From assembly GCA_963921935.1 (NCBI GenBank), contig OY998179.1, forward strand, positions 53,116,222 to 53,180,221: a DNA stretch of 64,000 nucleotides. Direction: 5' to 3'. The position numbers and the translations under genes are program-made. Each line of letters starts with the position of its first letter. The first letter of the stretch is position 1. Shown one piece after another: positions 1 through 10,551 of the stretch. The notes beneath the pieces are model-generated. The model was not told the origin of the DNA. It worked only from the letters and a program-made list of their open reading frames with translations, and did no database searches. Source of the stretch: Galeruca laticollis. Its lineage: Eukaryota; Arthropoda; Insecta; Coleoptera; Chrysomelidae.

Positions 1-2
1 GG

Positions 3-209
3 AATCAAGGTGGAAATCAAAATTCAGGATCCAGGCCATACCGACATGAAAGGAGAAATTCAGATGGGGATTTACAGGTAAGAAACAGGCAAGTTAATGT
101 GCATAAAAGAGAAAGAAGTATAGAAGCACATAGAAATGACAATGGAAGGGAAGATGAAGAGGGAAGACAAGATGTGTACAGAGCAAATACAACTGCTCAA
201 AATTTTTAA
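3..209 (+). pseudogene. Ty3/gypsy gag 3' end (partial)
   Basis: Open frame entering from the left edge and ending at TAA 207-209. The 68 visible residues are rich in Asn, Arg, Asp and Glu with no Cys-His knuckle, as in the tail of a nucleocapsid region of gypsy-type Gag. It lies immediately upstream of a protease-RT frame that is in the -1 frame relative to it, which is the usual gag/pol arrangement. Only the C-terminus is visible, so assignment rests mainly on position. No sequence upstream is available to test for capsid motifs. Confidence 0.6.
200..209 (+). promoter_or_regulatory. Candidate -1 frameshift slippery site at gag/pol junction
   Basis: The heptamer A AAT TTT (200-206) fits the X XXY YYZ rule in the gag frame and is followed directly by the gag stop TAA. 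The pol frame is -1 relative to gag and is open across this point. This matches the known gag-pol frameshift strategy of many gypsy-like elements. I see no obvious strong downstream pseudoknot; activity is inferred. Confidence 0.45.
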
Positions 210-1546
210 TATCGCACAATTCAAATAATAAAAACCTGTTGCTATGTAACTACGAACATCCTAGAGAATTTATAATTTTAACTGACACTGTAGCGAATAC
301 TAATGAAGGAGATTTAATTCTAATAAAAGCTAATGTTCAAAATTTAAATATTCAAATTCTCATAGACTCTGGATCAGAAGCATCAATGATTAGTCAAACA
401 TTAGTTGAGAAATTGAGTAATATAAATCAAGAAATAATTAAAGTACCTAAGTTGAATCTTATTGGTGCTAATAACAAAAAACTATATGAGGTTAACAAGT
501 TATTGAATATGAAATTGTTAATTAACAACAATACTTATAACTTTGAACTATTAATTGTGCCACAAATGGAATTTGATATTATTTTAGGAACAAATGAATT
601 GAATAAACACAAAGCCGTTATAAATTTTGAAAATAAAAATATCAAGTTAGGTGAGAATTGGATAGATTTTACAGAAATTGATAAAAATAAAATGAATCTG
701 AATAACATACAAGTGCACACAAGTATTGCTAACCAATTTAATAATGATAATGAATTGTGTAGGGGGGAAAATGTAAATAATGATGAATATTATGATGAAA
801 TAATTATAAATGAAAATGATTATTATGAGGTAATTGATTGCAATGAGCAATTTAAAGGGGAAGTAGTAGAATTACTAATGAAATATAAGAGTTTAATTAA
901 TAAAGAAACAAGGGTAGCTAATAATTATGTGCACAAGTTAGAAGTTAGAAATATTGAAAATTTCAAAGCCAAAACTTATCCAATACCATATAAATACAAA
1001 GACGAAGTACAAAAAGAAATTAACAACATGCTTCATGACGGTATCATTGAAAGAAGTAATACTCAATTCATTAATCCAATTGTGGTTGTTAAAAAACGTA
1101 ATGGGGATCTCAGACTTTGTTTAGATGCACGAATCATTAATGAATACACAGTGCCCCAATACGAAGCACCAATGACAATAGATGCTATTTTAGGACGAAT
1201 TACTCAAGCTACAGTTTTTACAAAAATTGACTTAAAACATAGTTTCTGGTTGATTCCATTACATAAAAATTCTCGTAAGTATACAGGTTTTATAATAGAT
1301 GGAGTAGTATATTCCTTCGCAGTTGTGCCATTTGGATTACAGAGTGCATGTTCGGCACTAGTTAAAGCATTGCATGAAATACTTAATTCTTTTGAAAGTT
1401 TCTGTCTTCATTACATTGACGACATCATGATATTTTCTAAAGATGCTCAGCAACATCAATTACACCTAAAAATAATTTTAGAAGCATTAGATTCCGCGGG
1501 TTTGAAAATAAACATTCAAAAATGTAAATTTTTGCATGTGAAATAA
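203..1546 (+). pseudogene. Ty3/gypsy pol: protease and reverse transcriptase
   Basis: Aspartic protease active site DSGSEASMI lies near 370-390, followed by the flap-side motif IILGTNEL. The reverse transcriptase follows, with LRLCLDARIIN, FTKIDLKHSFW, the VPFGLQSA block and the catalytic box YIDD (about 1418-1429). The open frame runs in from the gag overlap, so an initiating ATG is not needed if pol is made by frameshifting. It stops at 1546 in the RT palm/thumb; the next frame continues the same protein one base away, so a single-base indel near 1540 has broken pol. Domain order PR-RT-RNaseH-IN identifies Ty3/gypsy rather than copia. Very likely inactive. Confidence 0.9.
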
Positions 1547-1547
1547 C

Positions 1548-2379
1548 TTATTTGGGTTTTCGCATCAACGAAATAGGGGTTACTATGGATCCTGAAAGGG
1601 TGGAAATTATTAAAAATTACATGAGACCTTATAATTTGAAAACACTACGAGGGTTTTTGGGGATGTTGAACTACTTCAAAAGATTGATTCCAAATCTATC
1701 CGAGAAGGAAATACCATTAATTCAATTATTAAAGAAAAGGGAAAAATGGAATTGGGATAAAGAAAAAGAAGATACATTTCAATCCATCAAAGATGAATTC
1801 ATAAAAGAAATCATGTTACATCATCCGAGATACGATTTGCCATTTATCCTTAGAACAGACGCATCGAAAACAAGATATGCAGGGGTGTTAATACAAATTC
1901 ATGGGGAAAAAGAGGTTCCAATTTGTTTCGTATCGAGAGTTACTAGGAAGCATGAACGTAATTATAGTGTCGGAGAATTAGAATTAGGGAGTATAATTTA
2001 TTGTATAGGTAAGCTAAGATTTTATCTTTTGGGGAATTTTTTCAAAATTGAAACGGATAATCAGTCGTTAACATCAATTCTTAAAAATAAATTTGGAAAT
2101 AGTCGTATTTATCGTTGGGCTCTTTTATTGCAGGAGTATGATTTTGAAATATCATACATATCTGGGAAAAGTAATACCTTAGTAGATGCCATTACTAGAA
2201 TGGATGGAAAAGAAGGTAGCGGAGATAAAAATATTAAAATTGGGGTTAATTTGTTCAAAAATATTTCGGGTATATTTTCTAAAGAATCAATAATACAGGA
2301 TCAGGAAAATTTCTCAGATAAACAAAAATTGAAAAATGTTAAAAGAAATGATGCATGGGTTAAAATAGTGGGTAATTAA
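1548..2379 (+). pseudogene. Ty3/gypsy pol: RT connection and RNase H
   Basis: Continues the preceding frame after a one-base shift. FLGMLNYFKRLIPNLSEKE is the characteristic RT thumb/connection of gypsy elements. RNase H acidic residues are visible in LRTDASK (D), YSVGELELGSI (E), KIETDNQSL (D) and LVDAITRM (D). The frame is ended by an in-frame TAA at 2377-2379, only 13 codons before the integrase reading resumes, so this is a point-mutation stop, not a gene boundary. RNase H would degrade the RNA strand during reverse transcription. Confidence 0.88.
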
Positions 2380-3426
2380 GAGTTATATATTACATCAGAA
2401 AATTTTGCTAAAGAAATCATGTCAGAAATCCACTTAGATTACATTCATATAGGAGCAAGAAAGATGTGGAGAATATTTAGGGAAAATTATATCACCAAAA
2501 AAGATATTTCAATTGCCAAAAACATAGTCAAATCGTGTCATTTATGTCAGTTAGGAAAAGAAAAAAATTCACATAATGAAAACGTGCCAAAATCAATAAT
2601 AGCTAAAAAACCATTAGATATCATAGCCATAGATTATTTATCGAATTTAACAACAAGTATCCAAGGATCCAAACATATTATGATAATCGTGGACGTGTTT
2701 TCAAAATTCATAGTACTATATCCATCAAAAAGAACTAATACTAGATCAGTCATAGAAAATATTAAAGATTATATTACTAGGTATGGCAAACCAAACTATT
2801 GTATTTTAGATAATGCTACATATTTTAATAACCGAAGATTAAAAAATGTTTTCACACAGGAAGGTATCAAATTATCATACACTAGCATTCGGCATCCTTG
2901 TGCCAATTTATCTGAACGATATATAAAAGAAGTAATAAAATACTTAAGGTTATTAGTTTATGAAGAACATCAATATTGGGAGGACAATTTATCATTTATA
3001 GAGTCAGTTGTCAACAGTACTCCAAATGATACAACTGAAGAAATTCCTATGTACGTATTTAACCAAACTTTACCATCTAGACCTTGGACCCTAGAACGGA
3101 AAGATTATGAACAAATAGTAGAAAAAGTTAAAAACAAATTATGTAAAGCAGCCAATAAATACTTCCAAAGAAAAAATAAAAGAATTAAAAAACATACAGA
3201 TTTTAAAAAGGGAGATTTAGTTATAGTAAAAGCACTTAGAGTTGCTAAAACAAAAGAAGCAAAATGTGCTAAATTGCAATTACCATATCAAGGGCCATAT
3301 GAAGTAGTTAATAATAAAGGAATAAATAGTTATGTAATTAAAGACATTGAAACAGGAAAAATAAAGGGAATTTTCAACATATCTCAATTGTACAAGTATC
3401 AGCAAGAAAATAAAATTTTAACTTAA
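2380..3426 (+). pseudogene. Ty3/gypsy pol: integrase
   Basis: Same frame as the RNase H segment after its stop. The H2C2 zinc-binding domain is recognisable (HLDYIHIGARKMW then SCHLCQLGK). The DDE core is seen as LDIIAIDYL, YCILDNATYF and NLSERYIKEV. A basic C-terminal region (KKGDLVIVKALRVAKTKEAK) and a GPYEVV segment follow, as in gypsy integrases. No chromodomain and no envelope frame is present before the polypurine tract. Catalytic residues look intact although the upstream stop would prevent expression of a full polyprotein. Confidence 0.9.
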
Positions 3427-3455
3427 TTTTTGAGAAAAATAAAAGTTACAATTTT

Positions 3456-3464
3456 AGGGGGAAA
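3456..3464 (+). other. Polypurine tract of the gypsy element
   Basis: AGGGGGAAA lies 30 bases after the pol stop, the expected place for plus-strand priming. The sequence that follows (TTATAACAGATAAG) would be the start of the 3' LTR, perhaps with a damaged leading TG. Confidence 0.55.
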
Positions 3465-5112
3465 TTATAACAGATAAGAAATCGTTGATATATTAATCAC
3501 ATGGGGAAATACAGTAATTGTTAATCAATGTAAATTTATTGTTTATAATTTATCAATACTGTCCAAATCGAGCTTTATTGAAACCAAACAAACCAATATA
3601 ATAGAATAAAATAAGATCAACCAAGATTTGAAATTTTAACCTAATAGGAGTTACAAAATTTTATCTCGAACAAGTGAAGTTGAGAGTTACATCCTATAAT
3701 CATAATGTTGGCATATTATGATGAACTCAACGGTTATTAAGCTTAAACCTGTATTCAGAAGATATTTTTCATAAACTATAATCCATCATTTCAAATAAAT
3801 ATAATCTATGATTTTGAGATTTAGATTCCAGTCACAGACTTGTGTAAATATTTTCAAAATGGTTTTATTGTGGAGGAATAAAAGTTTTGCAGCTTTTGTA
3901 GAAAGTTTTCAATTATTGTTATTTATAGAGGTTTAATTGATATACCCTGTAAGTATAGCAAGGTTAAATTATTATGTTCATAATGTTTTGAAAAGATATT
4001 TTTTTTATGTTAAATAGGAGTGTGAATAGGACTTGATAATGCTTATTTAGAAAAGTGGTTCAATTGTGATGGAACTTTTAATGAATTAAGACCACATCGA
4101 GAGAATCATTTGATGAATGAACAGAAAAACTTTGATTAAATTTTATTGGATGGTTCTTTGATTTTAAAATTTATTATTTGACATTTGTCAAGTGAGTTAG
4201 ATACGGATAATTTATACTCAATTTTAAGGTGGCATAACTGATCGGCATTGCTTGGTTATTTTTATAAAATTTTGATAAGAAAATAATTAGTTTGGCAAGA
4301 TTGAAAAAAAAAAGAGTTTGGTTGAGACGACAGAGTAGAAGGGAAGAGTCATTGTGAATTATATTAGAAAAAGCCAAAAATTTGATTTATCTATCTTTTT
4401 AACAATTATTAACTGATATAACTACGTACTGGAAATCAGAACCCATGACAATTTAAATAATTTGACTCCATTATAATATTATGGAAGAAAAATAAAGCAG
4501 CTGTCATCATGTGTCAAGTAAGAGGAGAGAAAATCAGAATTTTGAATCGAGTTTAAATTATTGTATTCCATTCCAATGCATGTGAGCGAATAACGTTGAT
4601 TTATAAAACAAATTTCAAGTCTTGCCAATCCAGAATTATCTTTTGAGAACGTTGGTGAATAAATAAATGGAACCCTGGAAGGAACAGTGATCGGTTAATG
4701 CATGTGTTAAGGTACTGTGACATTTTGTTTATTATTCCCATAAAAATTTTTCAAACCCATTTTTTGCTATTTGTAATGCTTACTTACAGAGTTACATAAT
4801 TTTGTAATATAAACTTTATGATAATTTGATTTAATTTAAACACATACTTGTTAGTAATTTTATTTTTAATTTCATGATATTTTCTTCAAAATCCACACTA
4901 AAACGGATGACAATAGTAATAACCTGAAAATCTGTGACAGAAATTGAATTAAGCAATTTCAAGCGACTAATAATATTAAATATCCATACACACGAAGTCA
5001 TTTCACTACAATTCTTTCACGAATCGACTCCCTGAGAGCAAGACATACTATAGAGAGCCGGAGCAAGTTAGTTAGTATATTATTTTATTTTACTTACCTT
5101 ATACATGGTAAG
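3465..5112 (+). repeat. Probable 3' LTR of the gypsy element and flank
   Basis: AT-rich, non-coding, directly after the polypurine tract. The 5' LTR is outside the window, so the right border cannot be fixed. A TTGGCGCCCT motif at 5113-5122, resembling a tRNA-Lys primer-binding site, may mark the LTR end if a second copy once followed. No open frame of note. Confidence 0.4.
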
Positions 5113-5691
5113 TTGGCGCCCTAAAAAACTTTTCACAAATATAATAACAAACATTACTAATCTAAATTGAATCTTAAAAAAAAATCTATACTTATAATAT
5201 ACCTTAAAATTTGTTACAATAAATATATATATATATATATATATATTATTCCAACGCCATCGTTTTGATTTCATCTACTATCATTATGAATTAATTCATA
5301 CCCATCAACTGGTTGCAAGCTAGTGTCTGGTATCTGCCAGGTTTCAGTCAAAATTATCAGAGAAAACAGCTCGAATTCGTCTAGATTTTTGTTTATGCTT
5401 CATATGTTATTGTGTACTACTATAAAGTTGAAGTTACGTTTATTTACATTCAAGATTTGAGAGCATTCTTCTGTGGTTTCTAATGTATACGTCTAATTTT
5501 TTTCGACAATAAAATCACGAATATATAATACATTGATTCATAGTCCTTAAAATTACGAGTAATATTTTTATGGTTTATAATATTCAAAGAAGAAAATTTT
5601 GTGTAATTGTATAAATAAGAGAAATAAAAACATTCACAGGTATTAATATATAAGGTGAAATAATTAAAAACATAGTTTCACTTAAGAATTA
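5113..5691. other. Non-coding AT-rich stretch
   Basis: Starts with the TGGCGCCC motif, contains a short (TA)n tract at 5224-5246, and shows no supported gene. Confidence 0.4.
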
Positions 5692-6093
5692 TTAGTGTTT
5701 CTTATCGGGTTTTTTTGTTACCTTAGAGCGGGTTTCAATTTTAGCTTTGTCTCCTGAGTCTTTTTTCGTTTGGGTTTTTTTCACTGTTTCGTTGGGTGGA
5801 AGAACTGAAGATTCGGTGGATGCTTGTTTTTGATTCCTTGTCATCAGAACTTTTTCAAGTACCTTTGGAAGCTCTTTGGTATGGTTTTGTGCAGAGGGTG
5901 TTCCTGGAGCACTATTGGATTTTTCTTCGATTTCCTTGACGTTTTCGCTTTGTTCCAAGTCCTCAACACTATAGGTTATACCGTTCGCATGAAATCTGTT
6001 GTTTTTCATGTAACAGTTGGTATTTTTATCCTCTCTAGCCAGGTACAAATGATTTCTCAGTATTTTGTAATCTTCTCGCTGTTTGACGGTCAT
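5692..6093 (-). pseudogene. Retroelement ORF1-like fragment
   Basis: A 133-codon frame beginning MTVKQREDYKILRNHLYLAR, then CYMKNNRFHANGITYSVEDL, a Ser/Pro/Thr-rich linker and a Lys-rich tail ending KKPDKKH. The middle motif (short positively charged strand, Asn-Gly turn, Tyr-Thr/Ser-x-Glu-Asp-Leu) resembles segments of ORF1-type proteins of insect non-LTR retrotransposons, as I remember them; there is no RT or endonuclease. Its start is next to the ~1.08-kb repeat at 6109-7185, which may be the 5' leader of the same element. Identity uncertain. Confidence 0.35.
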
Positions 6094-6108
6094 ATTATTC
6101 GAGATAGA

Positions 6109-7185
6109 TGGATGTACACACGAATGATTTAGTTGATGATTTCAAATTAGACGTTTCGTTATGTGAATCACAATCGTACACCCTGTTTATAGGGTAATTT
6201 TAACAAATTTCACCTAAATAATGATGTAACATCAAACATTTTATTTCATTGTATGTAGCAGTTACAGGGTTTGAGGTTTTTTTGACACCTGTTGTATATT
6301 TTTTTTGGCGACAGCTTTGAGAATGGCCTGATGGCTGAAAGCGCTTAGCTGAAATTTCAATTAAATTATACACTCAGTACTCGTCTTTTCATTCACTCAA
6401 TTCACATTCTAAAATGTCCAAAATTCTAGCATGCTATATTGAGTACAATAAAACTTACCATCAATATTTGTTAATTTCCTCTCATATGGGAAGGCAAATC
6501 AAACTGTCTTAATAACCACCTTTTGTCTTTCTAAAATCTCGAGAAACACTGTTTTAGAAAATGAACATATCCTCCATCGTTTCCTCGTCGATAAATTTAA
6601 TGATTTATTACTACAGCGTTCCAGCCATATCAGTTTTAACTTCCTGGGTTGGAGGAACAAAACTGGAAAAAGTAATATTTACTTTAGTAATGGAGCAGTT
6701 TTCAGTTTAGCTAATGTAAAAACCACCATGATCTCCAATGTTGTCGATTAAATTAGTAAAAATTCTGTATTTTATAAAAATAAAGGAAATTGTTGTTAAT
6801 TGAGAAAGAAAAAACGCTCAATTTCTTTTAATAAAACTTACCGAGTACACTACTCATTAGACTCCATCAGAATACACTTTGACATTGTCTTTTCAATTAA
6901 TAACAATGAAGCAACGAAATAACAGATAAATATTACACTATAGCAAATAAAAAATTCACCAAAATACCGAAACCTCGTAATAACCTCAACTTTTTAAGTA
7001 AGAAACGATAACAGATAACATGTGGGGACGAGCAACATGACATCGCGAGTACGCAGTAATGAAAATCCAAAAAAATTGATTACTAACGAAGTTACAGTTT
7101 TCGTTAATTTTTTCGAATTATCTACTGATTTTAGTTACTCGACAAGCTATATAGATGGCACGGTCTGCAGTGTCCCTAGCCTGAA
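6109..7185 (-). repeat. ~1.08-kb interspersed repeat, copy 1
   Basis: Nearly collinear in inverted orientation with 34370-35458. Shared landmarks include the stretches around 6209-6420 (equivalent to 35167-35370 inverted), 6840-6990 (equivalent to 34590-34745) and the segment at 7105-7185. The short frames inside (for example 7022-7387) are conserved only because the DNA is. No transposase is encoded. Probably a non-autonomous element or the leader of a retroelement whose ORF begins at 6093. Confidence 0.7.
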
Positions 7186-7427
7186 CTCGATCTCGCAAAT
7201 GAACTTACAAAATCACCATAAGAGAGTTGCCACTAGTCTTTACGCAGGTTTTCTATACCACATTTTTGGAGATTCCGATATTTTAGCACGATACAGCTTC
7301 CAGTGTGCGGGAAAGTTAGATTTAATCCTTAAAACCGTTCATTATCCCACTTGGTCTCTTCTTGTTACACTCCATATTTCTTCTTAAAAATAAACGGTTT
7401 ATAGTATATTAAGTGTCAAAAAGGTTA

Positions 7428-7490
7428 CTTTAGTCACGAGTTTCACTGGAGCAAAGCGAAACGAGTGCTGTGTGAAACGAGTGACTAAAG
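7428..7490. repeat. Imperfect hairpin with TCG/CGA inner switch
   Basis: CTTTAGTCACGAGTTTCAC (7428-7446) faces GTGAAACGAGTGACTAAAG (7472-7490). Arms pair perfectly except for the central three bases, which are inverted (GAG versus TCG). Related hairpin designs occur at 16512-16587 and 55345-55450. Confidence 0.55.
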
Positions 7491-7809
7491 ACGAGGTGCT
7501 TACTATACTTTTTCTTTGCCCGCAGAAATGAGCAAATTATATTATATTTTAATTATATTCATAACATGAGGGATGATGACTGACGGCTGACTGACAAATC
7601 AGATGACACAGAACAACGAAATTATAACGTAACATGAAATTTAACATACAAACATACAAAACATACTCTTGATGTAACTTTCGAAAAACAAAAGATAAAC
7701 GAGATGTGATTTTTCCCATTTTAAACACTAGTGTTTAAAGAATAATTTTGCGCATGTCAAACCTGTGTTTTAAATGAGGTTTTAGTAACGGAAGTAGAAA
7801 TAAGATTAG

Positions 7810-7990
7810 AACTACTTTTTCCGCATGTGTGAGATACCTTGAACAATATTCTATCATGAAATTGGTTATTTTTATACACTTTGGAAGCTGTATCGTGGAT
7901 CATGAGACATTTCGCCCCTGCCGTTTTGCCCCGAGATGCTTCGTCCCCGCACCATTTCACCCCCGACCGTTCGCCTCCGGAAACATGAAC
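7810..7990 (+). repeat. Single copy of the 172-bp repeat unit plus GC-rich tail
   Basis: The stretch from 7825 (TGTGAGATACCTTGAACAAT) to 7900 matches the unit repeated in tandem at 22640-23300. It is followed by a cytosine-rich run of CCCCG-type motifs resembling the inverse of the gcgaaacgg motifs at 22553-22605. Probably one dispersed mobile family. Confidence 0.55.
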
Positions 7991-8149
7991 ACAGTGATAT
8001 TAAAAGGCAGATAATTTTGGAAATTACATTCAATCATAAATATATACAATCCACAAACATTTTAAATTAAAAATTGTGAGCAATTCCTAGCAAGTAATCC
8101 TTGGTATCTACTATACTATACCTTTTCACAATATTCTTCATTCTTGTGG

Positions 8150-8513
8150 ATATTATATTGTATTCTTCGTTTATTTTTGGCTCAATACCTAATAATAATT
8201 GAGATATTTCGTATCAATGCAAAATATTTATAAATTGAAATATATTTGGAAATAAATTTCCATTGGTTCTTTGAAAGCCGCCACACCAGCCTTCTATGCT
8301 GTTATTCGACCTGCTGTGACGATCATTTAAAGTTCTCTCATGCACATTCCACATTTCTTCGTCCTATATAATTGTAGGTATTCAAAATGGTCCACAATGG
8401 GCAGTGCAAATTGTCGAAGATTCTTATTTTCCACGAGCACGTCAAATTGATCTGCAGCAATTCGTCGTATCCATAAAGCGAATTCCTGTGATTCATTATA
8501 TCATACCTGAAAC
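8150..8513 (-). pseudogene. MULE-type transposase C-terminal fragment
   Basis: Reading the minus strand from 8513 gives NESQEFALWIRRIAADQFDV and VDHFEYLQLYR, then after a +1 shift DEEMWNVHERTLNDRHSRSN, NSIEGWCGGF and NLFPNIFQFINILH. The block 'LWNvy-R..ND..RTNN.iEGWh..F' is the conserved C-terminal signature of the Mutator-like transposases that are often annotated next to FLYWCH zinc fingers in insects. A stop follows INILH (about 8214). The DDE core upstream is not recognisable. A relic; the long terminal repeats typical of MULEs were not located. Confidence 0.6.
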
Positions 8514-10150
8514 ATGAAAAATAACATTAGAAGTATCATAATTTCATTGGCATACAAGCAATATGATACTGCACAAGCATTCTCATGATAATAATCTAAC
8601 CTGTACACCTTCTCGTTGAGCATGCTATCCCAGGAAACTCTTCCGGAAATTCTGATATTGCAGCCTGTTCGAAGTCGAATGAAACCGTCCTTGGGTGCAG
8701 TCGTAGACGAAGATTTTTGATTTTTTGTTTATTTTTTGTAAACATCTTTTGTTTTACTAGAAAGTATGGCATATACGACAGGCAACACAGTATTAAACTG
8801 TCTTACATGTATTATATAGAATTGCTCGAAAATACTTGGCGATGTGCAATCATCGTACCATTTTGTAATGGCAGACAGCAATATCTCATAGCAACTGAAA
8901 AGCCTGAACCTTGTTTACCTTCTAATAATGACTTAATGAGAACTACGCCAATAACTCACTAGGTTTTTCAGAATTTATTTAAACAAAAAGGATGAATATA
9001 TATTTTGTGTTAGTAATATTAAAACTTATTATTGTGCCATTTTCGACGTGATACCTAATTCTGTTGACATGGATGCACAGTTCATCTACATGTAGAGAAA
9101 AAGTTCCTCAAACTGCTTCACTCCCTATGCCCTATGGTCATCGGCGGTAGAGAAGTTTGGCTATGAGTTTACAGCTGCCTACGGTCCAGTGGAGGAACCC
9201 GGTGATGACCGTATACTTATTACTCAATACTTATTCGTGCCTGATCTTGATCCTTTACTAGCTCTAAATGAAGTTTTCTCCCATTTTACAACATATTTTA
9301 TCGCATTTTATACAGTAATGCACTAGATTAATGACGTCAAAATAGTACAGTAATATGCCAATTTACAACATAGCCACCATTACTGCATAAAACGTCAATG
9401 TCATTCAAAACACAATATAAGAAAAAATTCTTTTTCTGAAATCGTCAAGAAAGCTTGTCATGACAGAACTCAGGTTAGTCATGAAAGTGTCACTTTAAAG
9501 ACTAGTCACTTTCATGATTTTTACAAGACTTGTAACGTTAAGTATTCCTCTAGATATTTCAAAATTATTGAAATTCCGTAGCCCGTATTTTGAGTTGTCG
9601 ATTAGTGTTATCGATAAATGTATATATTAATTATATCTCATAAGTTGCCGTTCGTTTTGAACGTAGAATTCGAATTTTTAGTCCGATACACCTCGAACAG
9701 TTATCAACATCGACAGTTTTTGATTTCCGTTGTGATGAAAGATGGACCTCGTGGTTTTGAAGTGTGCATCTTGTTAGAAATGAAATATTAATAGCCTAGG
9801 TTGCTAACCTGTTGAGGGATTTGTTACTCCAGCAAGAAATTATTACAAAGATTTTTAGTGAATTAAATTGTTTGTTTAGATTGCTCGAACATTCTCTTGT
9901 AACCTCTTCATTGAAGGATTTGTGCCGCTTACCGCGTAATTCCTATTTCAAATACAAAGACCAGGTATGTCGTTTCTTTTTTTTGCTTCTCTTATTTGTG
10001 TATATGAAGTGAGAGACAGCTAATTACTTCATGTAGCTTAGTTTAACAAAATAATTGTTAGAGTAGGATTGTCCTAATTTTTATTATTCCACCTTTAGGA
10101 AGAATATTGAGGCCTTCATTTTTCGTGGGTAACGTGGTTAAATTGGTACA
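8514..10150. other. Intergenic, mostly unassigned
   Basis: No supported gene. A hairpin GTCATGAAAGTG...CACTTTCATGA is present at 9478-9520 and resembles the one at 14769-14898. A short frame at 9812-9963 ends in a good splice-donor-like CAG|GTATGT but I cannot attach it to a gene. Confidence 0.3.
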
Positions 10151-10155
10151 TAATT

Positions 10156-10177
10156 GGTAATGTCGGTCTATGAGACC
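10156..10177 (+). repeat. GGTAAYGTCGGT hairpin motif, left of piggyBac copy 1
   Basis: GGTAATGTCGGTCTATGAGACC; the last 13 bases fold as GGTCT-ATG-AGACC. A sister motif lies at 12331-12352, so both flank the transposase, as expected of terminal or subterminal transposase-binding repeats. A TTAA occurs just outside at 10138-10141. Confidence 0.45.
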
Positions 10178-10551
10178 AATTTTAGATCCGATTTTTTTAC
10201 GTCTCTTTTTTTCGTTGAAAAAAATATATCTTAGTTGTTGGCCCTGTAACAGTTCCGATGCTTTAAAATATGCTATGATGTATTTCCCGTTATTTTTATA
10301 ATAAAAATCTTAATAATAAATAATGAATTGAACATTTGGTAACCTTATATTTAAAACAACTAAAATATACTTCTTAATACAAAAACGAATGCTAAAACTC
10401 TTAATTGATTAACAAAATAACATAATTACTTCAATATTTTCCCTCAGGTGTTCATAGATGATTGAACATTTATACCAAACTAACACAAACTTATACACCT
10501 TTAAACACAAGAACAGAAATTTAGTTTATGGGCTTATTTCATTACAAAAAA

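Noticed and set aside
5824..6132. Plus-strand frame opposite the ORF1-like fragment
   Set aside because: Shadow of the better-supported minus-strand frame.
8717..8962. 81-codon plus-strand frame
   Set aside because: Hydrophobic start but no motif, no homologous neighbour and AT-rich composition.
9812..10012. Short plus-strand frame with a donor-like CAG|GTATGT
   Set aside because: No acceptor, ATG or recognisable domain; could not be joined to any exon.
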